Source: Microbacterium helvum (GTDB lineage: Bacteria > Actinomycetota > Actinomycetes > Actinomycetales > Microbacteriaceae). Taken from it: a stretch of 64,000 bases of DNA. Positions within the stretch are counted from its first letter, which is position 1; the number at the start of each line of letters is the position of its first letter. Shown in pieces: positions 10,015 to 18,389 of the stretch. The position numbers and the translations under genes are program-made. Location: positions 372,001-436,000 of the forward strand of contig NZ_JACXZS010000002.1 of NCBI RefSeq assembly GCF_014779795.1, in the 5' to 3' direction. The notes beneath the pieces were generated by a model. That model did not search any database and was not told the DNA's origin. It saw nothing but the letters and a program-made list of their open reading frames with translations.

Positions 10015-10030
10015 GTAACATCCCGGAAAC
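10015..10030 (+). promoter_or_regulatory. GlnR-type operator upstream of glnA
   Basis: GTAAC, six bases, GAAAC (10015-10019 and 10026-10030) matches the actinobacterial GlnR pattern GTnAC-n6-GAAAC exactly. It lies about 95 bases before the glnA start, a usual place for GlnR activation. A candidate -10 (GGTAGCTT) lies near 10061-10068. No glnR gene is in the window. Confidence 0.65.
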
Positions 10031-10123
10031 ACAAGTGATACTGCCGGGCAATCCCCTGCCGGTAGCTTGCCAAGGAGCCCGGCCCGCACGGGCGGATCCG
10101 AATGCCCTACCTCTGGAGTCTTC

Positions 10124-11548
10124 ATGTTCAAAGATTCATCCGAGGTGCTGAAGTTCATCAAGGACGAGGACGTCAAGTTCCTCGACATCCGTTTCACGGA
10201 CCTTCCTGGCGTGCAGCAGCACTTCAACATCCCGGCCTCGACCGTCGACGAAGAGTTCTTCACGGTCGGCCAGCTGTTCGACGGCTCCTCGATCCGAGGA
10301 TTCGCGAACATCCACGAATCGGACATGCAGCTGATCCCGGACGTGTCGACGGCGTACCTGGACCCGTTCCGCGAGGCGAAGACGCTCATCATGGTCTTCG
10401 ACATCTATAACCCGCGCAACGGCGAGATCTACTCGAAGGACCCGCGTCAGGTCGCCAAGAAGGCCGAGAAGTACCTCGCGTCGACCGGCATCGCCGACAC
10501 CGCGTTCTTCGCCCCCGAAGCCGAGTTCTACATCTTCGATGACGTGCGGTACGAGGTGAAGCAGAACTCCAGCTTCTACTCGGTCGACTCCGAAGAGGGC
10601 GCATGGAACACGGGCCGCGCCGAAGAGGGCGGCAACCTCGCCAACAAGACCCCGTTCAAGGGCGGCTACTTCCCTGTCTCGCCCGTCGACAAGACGGCCG
10701 ATCTGCGCGACGACATCAGCCTGCGACTCATCGAGTCGGGGCTGCACCTCGAGCGTGCGCACCACGAGGTGGGCACCGGCGGTCAGCAGGAGATCAACTA
10801 CCGCTTCGACACGATGGTGCACGCGGCCGATGACATCCTGAAGTTCAAGTACATCGTCAAGAACGTGGCGAACGAGTGGGGCAAGGTCGCGACCTTCATG
10901 CCCAAGCCGCTCTTCGGCGACAACGGCTCCGGCATGCACACGCACCAGTCGCTGTGGCTCGAGGGCAAGCCGCTGTTCTACGACGAGAAGGGCTACGCGC
11001 AGCTCTCGGACGTCGCCCGCTGGTACATCGGCGGCATCCTGGCCCACGCTCCGGCGCTGCTCGCGTTCACCAACCCGACGCTCAACTCGTACAAGCGCCT
11101 CGTCAAGGGCTACGAGGCGCCGGTCAACCTGGTGTACTCGGCGGGCAACCGCTCGGCGGCCATCCGCATCCCGATCACGGGTTCGAACCCCAAGGCCAAG
11201 CGCATCGAGTTCCGCGCGCCGGACGCATCGGGCAACCCGTACCTCGCCTTCGCGGCGCAGCTCATGGCCGGCCTCGACGGCATCCAGAACCGCATCGAGC
11301 CGCACGAGCCCGTCGACAAGGACCTGTACGAGCTTCCTCCCGAGGAGGCGAAGAACATCCCGCAGGTGCCGAACTCGCTGCTCGACTCCCTCGACGCGCT
11401 CCGCGCCGACCACGAGTTCCTGCTGAAGGGCGGCGTGTTCACGCCCGAGCTCATCGAGACGTGGATCGAGTACAAGATCGAGAACGAGATCCAGCCGCTC
11501 AACGCGCGTCCGCACCCGTTCGAGTACGAGCTGTACTTCGGCGTCTGA
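10124..11548 (+). CDS. glnA: Glutamine synthetase type I (GlnA1)
   Basis: Main ammonium-assimilating enzyme (glutamate + NH3 + ATP to glutamine); a dodecamer in the cytosol. It is 474 residues, the normal GSI length. Visible marks are the N-terminal [11 protein letters not shown], the metal/glutamate segment [13 protein letters not shown], the ATP loop [16 protein letters not shown], and NRSAAIRIP. The adenylylation tyrosine is Tyr402 in [10 protein letters not shown], so it is a substrate of the GlnE encoded about 900 bases downstream. A GGAG ribosome site lies about 7 bases before the ATG. A GlnR-type box is upstream and a strong terminator downstream. The order glnA1-glnE-glnA2 matches that of Mycobacterium tuberculosis. 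Confidence 0.97.
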   Translation: MFKDSSEVLKFIKDEDVKFLDIRFTDLPGVQQHFNIPASTVDEEFFTVGQLFDGSSIRGFANIHESDMQLIPDVSTAYLDPFREAKTLIMVFDIYNPRNGEIYSKDPRQVAKKAEKYLASTGIADTAFFAPEAEFYIFDDVRYEVKQNSSFYSVDSEEGAWNTGRAEEGGNLANKTPFKGGYFPVSPVDKTADLRDDISLRLIESGLHLERAHHEVGTGGQQEINYRFDTMVHAADDILKFKYIVKNVANEWGKVATFMPKPLFGDNGSGMHTHQSLWLEGKPLFYDEKGYAQLSDVARWYIGGILAHAPALLAFTNPTLNSYKRLVKGYEAPVNLVYSAGNRSAAIRIPITGSNPKAKRIEFRAPDASGNPYLAFAAQLMAGLDGIQNRIEPHEPVDKDLYELPPEEAKNIPQVPNSLLDSLDALRADHEFLLKGGVFTPELIETWIEYKIENEIQPLNARPHPFEYELYFGV

Positions 11549-11562
11549 CGTTCCAGCACCGC

Positions 11563-11599
11563 GAAGAGGGCCCCGGTTCGCCGAACCGGGGCCCTCTTC
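11563..11599 (+). terminator. Strong hairpin terminator after glnA
   Basis: An 18-base perfect arm pair (11563-11580 and 11582-11599) rich in GGGCCCC, starting 15 bases after the glnA stop. No clear U-run follows, as is common in high-GC actinobacteria. Confidence 0.8.
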
Positions 11600-11639
11600 A
11601 TGCGCGGCGCACGAGGATGCCGCACAGCGGCCCGCGGCT

Positions 11640-11645
11640 TAGGCT
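11640..11645 (+). promoter_or_regulatory. -10 element (TAGGCT) upstream of the lysozyme-like gene
   Basis: TAGGCT lies about 40 bases before the ATG at 11686 and just beyond the glnA terminator, so the gene has its own promoter with a short leader. Confidence 0.45.
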
Positions 11646-11685
11646 GAACGGAGCCGTCCCCGCCGCCCGGCCGAAAGTGAAGACG

Positions 11686-12396
11686 ATGCCTGCCCCCTCC
11701 GCTGTGGAGACGCCGCCGCGCCGCGTCCCACGCTCGAAGGCGTCGCGCGCGTCGGCGGCACGCCGTGGGCGTCGGCGTGCGCGTGTGCGTTCCCGGTGGC
11801 CGCGGGTCGCCCTCGCCGTCGCGGTGCCGGTCGTCCTCGTGTCGGTCTTCCTGATCGGCGCGGGATTCCTCGCGCGATCCCTCGACGACGTGTTCGGCGG
11901 GTATCGCGCTGACCCGGTGCCTGCGGTCGCGGGATACCGCGTCGAACAGCTCGCCAACGCCTGCACGATCGTCGTGGCGGGCCGCGATCTCGGCCTCGAC
12001 GCGCGCGATCAGACCATCGCGGTGATGACGGCGATGGGCGAGTCCTCGCTGCGCAACCTGGACTACGGCGACTGGGAGACGAACGGGGTGCGCAACCCCG
12101 ACGGCTCGCGCACCACGTCGATGGGGCTGTTCCAGCAGCAGGACTCCTGGGGTTCGCGGGAGGCGCGACTGGACCCCTACACCGCCGCGGTCCTGTTCTA
12201 TCGCGCGATGACCGATCGCGTACCCGACCGTGCGTCGCTGGAGCCCACCCTGGTCGCACATCGCACGCAGGTCAACGACGACGCGGACCACTACGCGCGC
12301 TACTGGGACCGGGCCGTCCGCGTGGTCGCCGCGGTGACCGGCAGTCCGCAGCCCGGCGACAGCATCGACGGCATCCCGCAGTGCCCGGCAGCGTGA
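11686..12396 (+). CDS. Membrane-anchored protein with a lysozyme-like domain
   Basis: 236-residue protein with a very basic N-terminus, one signal-anchor helix (VALAVAVPVVLVSVFLIGAG, about 46-65) and an extracytoplasmic domain. That domain has IAVMTAMGESSLRNLDYGDW, then SMGLFQQQDSWGSREARLDPYTAAVLFYRAM. The pattern (a catalytic-type Glu in MGESSL, then SxGLFQQ and a DP motif) resembles lysozyme or transglycosylase-like folds of actinobacterial secreted proteins; catalysis is not shown. A GTG at 11677 is an alternative start. It lies convergent with glnE. Confidence 0.8.
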   Translation: MPAPSAVETPPRRVPRSKASRASAARRGRRRARVRSRWPRVALAVAVPVVLVSVFLIGAGFLARSLDDVFGGYRADPVPAVAGYRVEQLANACTIVVAGRDLGLDARDQTIAVMTAMGESSLRNLDYGDWETNGVRNPDGSRTTSMGLFQQQDSWGSREARLDPYTAAVLFYRAMTDRVPDRASLEPTLVAHRTQVNDDADHYARYWDRAVRVVAAVTGSPQPGDSIDGIPQCPAA

Positions 12397-12439
12397 CGGC
12401 CCACCGCGGACTCGGACACGGCCTGCGGTGCGGCATCCC

Positions 12440-15400
12440 TCAACCGTAGAAGAGCTTCTCGAAGACGCGGCGGGCACGACGCGTGGTGCCCAGGTAGTCG
12501 TCCTCGACGCGACTGGCCGAGCGCGGCGGATACTCGAGCAGGCGTCCGATCCCGTCGAGCTTGCCGCGATCCACCGGCAGCACGTCGCTGGTCTGCCCGG
12601 ACAGCAGCGTGTTGGCCGATCGGAGCCGGCTCGCCAGCCGCCACGCCTCCGCGAGACGATCAGCGGACGTGGACGGGATCAGATCGGCGTCGACGGCCGC
12701 GCGCAGCGCGTCGAGCGTGGAGGTCGTGCGCATCGCGGGCACGGCGTGCGCGTGCTGGAGCTGCAGCAGCTGCACGAGCCATTCGACGTCGCTGAGCGAA
12801 CCGGGCCCGAGCTTGAGATGCCGTGACGGATCGACGCCCTGCGGCAGACGCTCGCTCTCGACGCGTGCCTTGATGCGCTTGATCTCGCGCACCGCCGCGA
12901 GGTCCACCGTCTCGGGGTAGCGCACCTGGTCCGCCATCTGCATGAAGTCGGCGATCAGCTTGACGCTTCCGGCGACGCCCCGCGCGCGCAGCAGTGCCTG
13001 CGCCTCCCACGAGAGCGCCCAGCGCCGGTAGTACTCGGCGTACGCGTCGAGCGAGCGTGCCAGCGGCCCGTTGCGGCCTTCGGGCCGCAGATCGGCATCG
13101 AGCTCCAGGGGGACGCGGTGATCCTCGGAGTGCGTCCGCAGACCCGCGACGAGCTTCAGTGCCAGCTCGTGCGCGCGCTGGGGCTCGATGCCGTTCGCCC
13201 GGTAGACGTACATGACGTCGGCGTCCGAGCCGAAGCCCAGCTCGGCGCCGCCGAAGCGGCCCATGGCGATGACGGAGAAGTCCAGCGCGGCGTCCTCCGG
13301 CGGGACGATGTCACGGCGCACCGCGCGCAGCGTCGCCTGGATGGTGACCTCGGTGATCGTCGTGAGCGCCTCGGCGACCTCTTCGATCGTGACGGCACCG
13401 AGGATCGCCGCCATCGCAAGGCGCAGCTGCTCGCGACGGCGCAGCGCCCGGACGGCGCGCATCGCATCGGTCACGGTCGCGTGACGGGTCTGGATCGCCC
13501 GCGCCTCCTGCTGCAGCGCGACGCCGGACCGGGGCCGCAGCAGCTCGGGATCGTCGAGCCAGGCGGCCGACTCCGGGATCCACTCGATCAGCTCGCCCAC
13601 GTACCGCGAACCGGACAGCACACGCGAGAGGCTCTCGGCGGCGCCCGACGAGTCGCGCAGCATGCGCAGGAACCAGTGCGTGTCGCCCAGGCGCTCGCTC
13701 AGCCGGCGGAACGCGAGCAGGCCGTAGTCCGGGTCGACGCCGTCGGCGAACCATCGGATCATCACCGGCATGAGGTGCCGCTGGATCGTCGCCTTGCGAC
13801 TGAGACCGCTCGTCAGGGCGGCGATGTGCCGCAGGGCGCCGGCCGGGTCGGCGAAGCCGATGGCCGCGAGGCGGTCATGCGCCTGCTCGGTCGACAGCAC
13901 GCGCTCGTCGGCCGGCAGGGCCGCGACCGCGGACAGCAGCGGCCGGTAGAAGAGGCGCACGTGGATGTCGCGCACCTCGCGCTTGGTGGACTCCCACAGA
14001 TCCCACACGCCCTGGCCGGTGTCGGCGAGGGCGGTCGCCCGCGCCAGCACGCGCAGGTCCTCAGCGCGCGACGGCATCAGATGCGTCCGCCGCAGCTGCC
14101 GCAGCTGCACGCGGTGCTCGAGCAGGCGCAGCACCCGGTAGTCGTGCGAGAAGGCCGACGCCTCGACGCGGCCGATGTAGCCTTCGGCCACCAGCGCATC
14201 GAGGGCTTCCAGCGTGCCGCGCTGGCGGATCCGGTCGTCCGACAGCCCGTGCACCAGCTGCAGCAGCTGGACGGTGAACTCGATGTCGCGGATGCCGCCC
14301 GGGCCGAGCTTCAGCTGGTAGGGCACGTCCGACGCGGGGATGTGCTCGGTCACGCGCTCCCGCATGCGCTGCACGCTGTCGACGAAGTTCTCGCGCGCGG
14401 CGCTCGTCCAGACCTTCGGCTGTACGGCGGCGATGTAGGCCTCCGCGACGACCGGATCGCCGGCGATCGGCCGTGCCTTGAGCAGCGCCTGGAACTCCCA
14501 GCTCTTCGCCCAGCGCTCGTAGTACGCGACGTGGGAGTCGACGGTGCGCACGAGCGCGCCCTGCTTGCCCTCGGGCCGCAGGTTGGCGTCGACCTCCCAC
14601 AGCGGCGGCTCGATCTCGACGCCCGAGATCCCGCGCATCGTCTGCACGGCCAACCGCGTCGCGATGTCGACGATGCGGCTCTCGCCGTACTCGGCCATCG
14701 CTTCGTCGGACCCGCCGGCGACGAAGATCACGTCGACGTCGCTGACGTAGTTGAGCTCCCTGGCCCCTGTCTTGCCCATGCCGATGATCGCGAGTCCCGC
14801 TTCGGCGACCTGTTTGCGAGGGAACAGCCCGGCTCCCGCGGCGCCGCCGGATACGCGCGTGCGTGCGACCGCGAGGGATGCCTCCAACGCCGCCCCCGCG
14901 GCATCCGCAAGCCTCATCGACACGACGGGGATCTCGTCGACCGGCGACGGGCTCAACAGGTCGTACGCAGCGATGCGGGCGAGCATGCGCCGATAGCGGA
15001 CCCGCAGGGCCACCCAGGCGCTCTCGCCGCCGTCCGCCGCGAAGCCGTCCGTCGCACCGACGGCGTCCAGCAGCTCTTCCCGCAGCTCGGCCTTGGTCGG
15101 CAGACGGTCACCGGCATGCGCCAGCTCGTCGAGCTCGGCGGGATGGCGGGCGAAGAACTCGCCGAAGCCCGTCGACGCGCCGAGCAGCGCCCACAGCGCA
15201 CGCCAGGCGCCGGAACGCTGGTGCGCGCGTCGCACGGCCCGGTCGTCGCGGCGAGCCAGCTTCGTGACGGCGTGCAGCGCCTCGTCGGGATCGGCCGCCG
15301 TCGCGGCGCGCTCCAGCACGACTTCACGAGGGATGCCGGTCAGCCCGGTGAGCTCGTCCAGCAGCTGCTCGGCATCGCCGAGGCTGCTGAAGCCGACGCG

Positions 15401-15442
15401 CGCGAGCGGGGTGAGAGATCCGGACCGGTCGCTCGCAGACAT
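12440..15442 (-). CDS. glnE: Bifunctional glutamine synthetase adenylyltransferase/deadenylylase
   Basis: Controls GlnA1 activity by adding or removing AMP on its tyrosine (Tyr402 here). The full-length 1000-residue protein has two nucleotidyltransferase domains. The N-terminal one has GMGKTGARELNYVSDVDVIF near 215-240. The C-terminal one has AMGRFGGAELGFGSDADVMY near 720-745. Each has the paired Asp motif (SDVDV, SDADV) and is followed by a helical GlnD_UR-type domain (LKLGPGGIRDIEFTVQLLQL; LKLGPGSLSDVEWLVQLLQL). The start is 13 bases after the glnA2 stop, so the two form an operon. Confidence 0.96.
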   Translation of the reverse strand: MSASDRSGSLTPLARVGFSSLGDAEQLLDELTGLTGIPREVVLERAATAADPDEALHAVTKLARRDDRAVRRAHQRSGAWRALWALLGASTGFGEFFARHPAELDELAHAGDRLPTKAELREELLDAVGATDGFAADGGESAWVALRVRYRRMLARIAAYDLLSPSPVDEIPVVSMRLADAAGAALEASLAVARTRVSGGAAGAGLFPRKQVAEAGLAIIGMGKTGARELNYVSDVDVIFVAGGSDEAMAEYGESRIVDIATRLAVQTMRGISGVEIEPPLWEVDANLRPEGKQGALVRTVDSHVAYYERWAKSWEFQALLKARPIAGDPVVAEAYIAAVQPKVWTSAARENFVDSVQRMRERVTEHIPASDVPYQLKLGPGGIRDIEFTVQLLQLVHGLSDDRIRQRGTLEALDALVAEGYIGRVEASAFSHDYRVLRLLEHRVQLRQLRRTHLMPSRAEDLRVLARATALADTGQGVWDLWESTKREVRDIHVRLFYRPLLSAVAALPADERVLSTEQAHDRLAAIGFADPAGALRHIAALTSGLSRKATIQRHLMPVMIRWFADGVDPDYGLLAFRRLSERLGDTHWFLRMLRDSSGAAESLSRVLSGSRYVGELIEWIPESAAWLDDPELLRPRSGVALQQEARAIQTRHATVTDAMRAVRALRRREQLRLAMAAILGAVTIEEVAEALTTITEVTIQATLRAVRRDIVPPEDAALDFSVIAMGRFGGAELGFGSDADVMYVYRANGIEPQRAHELALKLVAGLRTHSEDHRVPLELDADLRPEGRNGPLARSLDAYAEYYRRWALSWEAQALLRARGVAGSVKLIADFMQMADQVRYPETVDLAAVREIKRIKARVESERLPQGVDPSRHLKLGPGSLSDVEWLVQLLQLQHAHAVPAMRTTSTLDALRAAVDADLIPSTSADRLAEAWRLASRLRSANTLLSGQTSDVLPVDRGKLDGIGRLLEYPPRSASRVEDDYLGTTRRARRVFEKLFYG

Positions 15443-15455
15443 GCGTCGGAGGGCC

Positions 15456-16793
15456 TCAGAGCAGTTCGAGGTTGCTCTTGAGCTCGAACGCCGTCACCTG
15501 GGAGCGGTACTCCTGCCACTCGCGGCGCTTGTTGAGGAGCACGTGGTTGAAGACCTGCTCGCCGAGAGTCTCGGCGACGAGCTCGGATTCCTCCATGTAC
15601 TCGAGCGCGTGATCGAGGCTGGCCGGCAGCGGGGCGTAGCCGAGGGCGCGCCGCTCGGCATCGGTCAGCGACCACACGTTGTCTTCGGCCTCGGCGGGCA
15701 GCTCGTACTCCTCTTCGATGCCCCTGAGTCCGGCCGCGAGCATGAGCGCGTAGGCGAGATACGGGTTGGCGGCCGAGTCGAGCGCGCGGTACTCGACGCG
15801 CGAGGACTGGCCCTTGCTCGGCTTGTAGAGCGGCACGCGCACGAGGGCGGAGCGGTTGTTGTGGCCCCAGCAGATGAAGCTCGGGGCCTCGTCGCCGCCC
15901 CACAGGCGCTTGTACGAGTTGACGAACTGGTTCGTCACGGCCGAGATCTCGTTCGCGTGGCGGAGCAGGCCGGCGATGAACTGGCGGCCCACCTTCGACA
16001 GCTGATACTGCGCGCCCTCTTCGTAGAACGCGTTGACGTCGCCCTCGAACAGCGACATGTGGGTGTGCATGCCGCTGCCCGGCTTGCCGGTCATCGGCTT
16101 CGGCATGAACGTCGCGTAGACGCCCTGCTCGATGGCGACCTCTTTGATGACGGTGCGGAACGTCATGATGTTGTCGGCCGTGGTCAACGCGTCGGCGTAC
16201 CGCAGGTCGATCTCGTTCTGGCCGGGGCCGCCCTCGTGGTGGCTGTACTCGACCGAGATGCCGAGGTCCTCGAGCATGCGGACCGAACGGCGGCGGAAGT
16301 CGTGGGCCGTGCCGCCGGGGACGTTGTCGAAGTACCCGGCCGAGTCCACGGGCTCGGGGCCCTCGGTGCCGAACGACGACGACTTCAGCAGGTAGAACTC
16401 GATCTCGGGGTGCGTGTAGAACGTGAACCCCGCGTCGGCGGCTTTCGCGAGGGTGCGCTTGAGCACATGACGCGGATCGGCCACGGCGGGCTGGCTGTCC
16501 GGCGTGGTGATGTCGCAGAACATGCGCGCGGTCGGATCGATCTCGCCGCGCCACGGCAGGATCTGGAAGGTCGTCGGGTCGGGGTGCGCGAGCAGGTCGG
16601 ACTCGTACGACCTCGTGAGCCCCTCGATGGCGGAGCCGTCGAAGCCCAGACCTTCGGTGAACGCGCCTTCGACCTCGGCCGGCGCGATCGCGACCGATTT
16701 GAGCGTGCCGATGACGTCGGTGAACCAGAGGCGGACGAACTTGACGCCCCGTTCCTCGATGGTCCTCAGAACGAAGTCACGCTGCTTGTCCAT
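15456..16793 (-). CDS. glnA2: Glutamine synthetase type I, second copy (GlnA2)
   Basis: 445-residue GSI paralogue. Motifs include FTDVIGTLKSVAI near the N-terminus, GLGFDGSAIEG, GGPGQNEIDLRY, the ATP-binding KPMTGKPGSGMHTHMS, and NRSALVRVP. The segment that would hold an adenylylation Tyr reads TDAERRALGYAP rather than the LYxLPPEE of GlnA1, so regulation by GlnE is doubtful (inference). The ATG at 16793 has a GGAGAGG ribosome site. It is syntenic with glnA2 of mycobacteria and streptomycetes, where it is non-essential and less expressed. No GlnR box is visible upstream. Confidence 0.93.
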   Translation of the reverse strand: MDKQRDFVLRTIEERGVKFVRLWFTDVIGTLKSVAIAPAEVEGAFTEGLGFDGSAIEGLTRSYESDLLAHPDPTTFQILPWRGEIDPTARMFCDITTPDSQPAVADPRHVLKRTLAKAADAGFTFYTHPEIEFYLLKSSSFGTEGPEPVDSAGYFDNVPGGTAHDFRRRSVRMLEDLGISVEYSHHEGGPGQNEIDLRYADALTTADNIMTFRTVIKEVAIEQGVYATFMPKPMTGKPGSGMHTHMSLFEGDVNAFYEEGAQYQLSKVGRQFIAGLLRHANEISAVTNQFVNSYKRLWGGDEAPSFICWGHNNRSALVRVPLYKPSKGQSSRVEYRALDSAANPYLAYALMLAAGLRGIEEEYELPAEAEDNVWSLTDAERRALGYAPLPASLDHALEYMEESELVAETLGEQVFNHVLLNKRREWQEYRSQVTAFELKSNLELL

Positions 16794-16852
16794 CGCGTCC
16801 TCTCCGGTGCCCGTGCGGCCCGCTCGTCCCTGCGAACCGGGTCGAAGCCAGA

Positions 16853-17080
16853 CTACTGGTCGGCGCCGGGGTCGTCCGACACGGAGCCGGTCCCCCACGA
16901 GTCCTCGCGGGCCTCTTCGTCGGCCCACGCCTTCGAACGCCCACGGATGACCTCCGGGGCCTTCGCCGCCTCTTCCGGCGTATCGAACGGGCCCGCGCGG
17001 TCGGGCGCAGGCGACTCGAACCCCTTCTCGACCTCGCCGGTCTTCAGGTTGTACCAGTACTTCTCGCTGCCGTCCGTCAT
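16853..17080 (-). CDS. Small SPOR-domain-type protein
   Basis: 75-residue protein starting MTDGSEKYWYNLKTGEVEKG. The YWYNLKTGxVExG and DRxGPFDTxEEAAxA pattern is that of short actinobacterial proteins annotated as SPOR-domain containing. Function unknown, probably cytosolic. Residues 30-50 form a helix and the C-terminus is acidic and disordered. The ATG at 17080 is preceded by an AGGGAG ribosome site. Upstream frame extension to 17254 lacks this support. Confidence 0.8.
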   Translation of the reverse strand: MTDGSEKYWYNLKTGEVEKGFESPAPDRAGPFDTPEEAAKAPEVIRGRSKAWADEEAREDSWGTGSVSDDPGADQ

Positions 17081-17186
17081 CGTCGCACTCCCTGATCGCG
17101 GGCCGGTGATCGTCAGCACGATCCTACTGACGCGCCGCCGGATCGGCCCTCCGATGGATGTCTCGGGCGGGGCCGCGTGTCGTCGG

Positions 17187-17192
17187 TAGGCT
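17187..17192 (+). promoter_or_regulatory. -10 element (TAGGCT) of ppgK
   Basis: Six bases before the ATG at 17199. Confidence 0.5.
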
Positions 17193-17198
17193 GTCGGC

Positions 17199-17963
17199 AT
17201 GGCATCTGACGCGGCACGCGCCGTCGGCGTGGACATCGGCGGGACGGGCATCAAGGCGGGGATCGTCGATCTCGAACGGGGTGAGCTCGTGAGCGACCGG
17301 GTGAAGGTCGCGACCCCCGCAGGGGCTCACCCGCCGGACGTCCTGGCGGCGGTCACCGAAGTGCTCTCCACACTCGGCGTCGCCGACGACGCATCGGTTC
17401 CGCTCGGGGTGGCCTTCCCCGCGATCATCAAGCGCGGGCGCACCATGTCGGCGGCGAACGTCTCGGACCAGTGGATCGGGTTCGAGGCCGAGAAGTTCTT
17501 CGAGGACGGCCTCGGGCGCGACATCCATTTCGCCAACGACGCGGACGTCGCCGGTGTCGCCGAGGTGAGATACGGCGCTGCGAAGGATCAGCCGGGGCTC
17601 ACGATCCTCACAACCCTCGGCACCGGCATCGGCTCGGCACTGCTCTACGACGGGGTTCTCGTGCCCAACTCCGAGCTCGGGCACGTGCAGCGCGCGAAGC
17701 ACGGCGGCGACGCCGAGTCCTATGCGGCGTACTCCGCCATGGAGCGGCACAATCTGTCGTGGGCGAAGTGGGCGAAGCGGCTGCAGTGGTACTACAGCCA
17801 CATCGAGTTCCTGTTCAGCCCCGACCTCTTCGTCGTCGGCGGCGGCGTCTCGAAGCACTCCGACCAGTTCCTGCACCTGCTCGACCTGAACACGCCGATC
17901 GTGCCGGCGGTGCACCGCAACAACGCCGGGATCATCGGGGCCGCCGCGCTGGCGCGCGGCTGA
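17199..17963 (+). CDS. ppgK: Polyphosphate glucokinase (ROK family)
   Basis: Phosphorylates glucose to glucose-6-phosphate using polyphosphate, or ATP in some members; the standard actinobacterial cytosolic enzyme. In 254 residues: the phosphate-binding VDIGGTGIKAGIVD at about 7-20, the substrate segment FANDADVAG near 110-118, and the second phosphate loop LGTGIGSALLYDG near 142-154. The SELGHVQ stretch is typical of PpgK. The ATG is set by the -10 just upstream. The gene runs toward rnpB on the other strand. Confidence 0.94.
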   Translation: MASDAARAVGVDIGGTGIKAGIVDLERGELVSDRVKVATPAGAHPPDVLAAVTEVLSTLGVADDASVPLGVAFPAIIKRGRTMSAANVSDQWIGFEAEKFFEDGLGRDIHFANDADVAGVAEVRYGAAKDQPGLTILTTLGTGIGSALLYDGVLVPNSELGHVQRAKHGGDAESYAAYSAMERHNLSWAKWAKRLQWYYSHIEFLFSPDLFVVGGGVSKHSDQFLHLLDLNTPIVPAVHRNNAGIIGAAALARG

Positions 17964-17982
17964 GTCGTCCCGCGGCGAGAGG

Positions 17983-18350
17983 GCGAATGGGCCGGCCTGT
18001 ACGCCGGGTTCTGTCCGGGGGCTGACGCCCCGTAGACGGTCATCTCTCTCGGCGACACGTTGCCGTGCCGCTCCAGCGGCCTACCCGGGGACTCGGCGGG
18101 CCGCGTCGTCATCCCCTGTCTGGCCTTGCTCCGGGCGAGGTTTGCCGTGCGGGTCGTGTCACCACGACCCCGGTGGTCTCTTACACCGCCCTTTCACCCT
18201 TACCCGGCCGAAGCCGGGCGGTCTGCTCTCTGTGGCACTGTCTCGCGGATCGCTCCGGGTGGGTGTTACCCACCGCCCTGCCCTGTGGAGCCCGGACGTT
18301 CCTCGGCGCGGTGACCCGCGACGCGACCGTCCAGCCGACCCATTCGCGTC
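17983..18350 (-). ncRNA. rnpB: RNase P RNA, bacterial class A
   Basis: Catalytic RNA that matures tRNA 5' ends. The minus strand carries the universal segments GAGGAACGTCCGGGCTCC (P4 5' side) near the 5' end and GACAGAACCCGGCGTACAG near the 3' end, plus the internal AGGGTGAAA loop. The ends were set by P1 pairing: GCGAATGGGTCGGC (18347-18334) with GCCGGCCCATTCGC (17996-17983). The exact termini may differ by a few bases. It fills the protein-gene-free stretch between ppgK and the polymerase gene. Confidence 0.95.
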
Positions 18351-18389
18351 GGCGAGTCTATCGCCCGCGGCCTGGGTCTGTGCTCCGCG

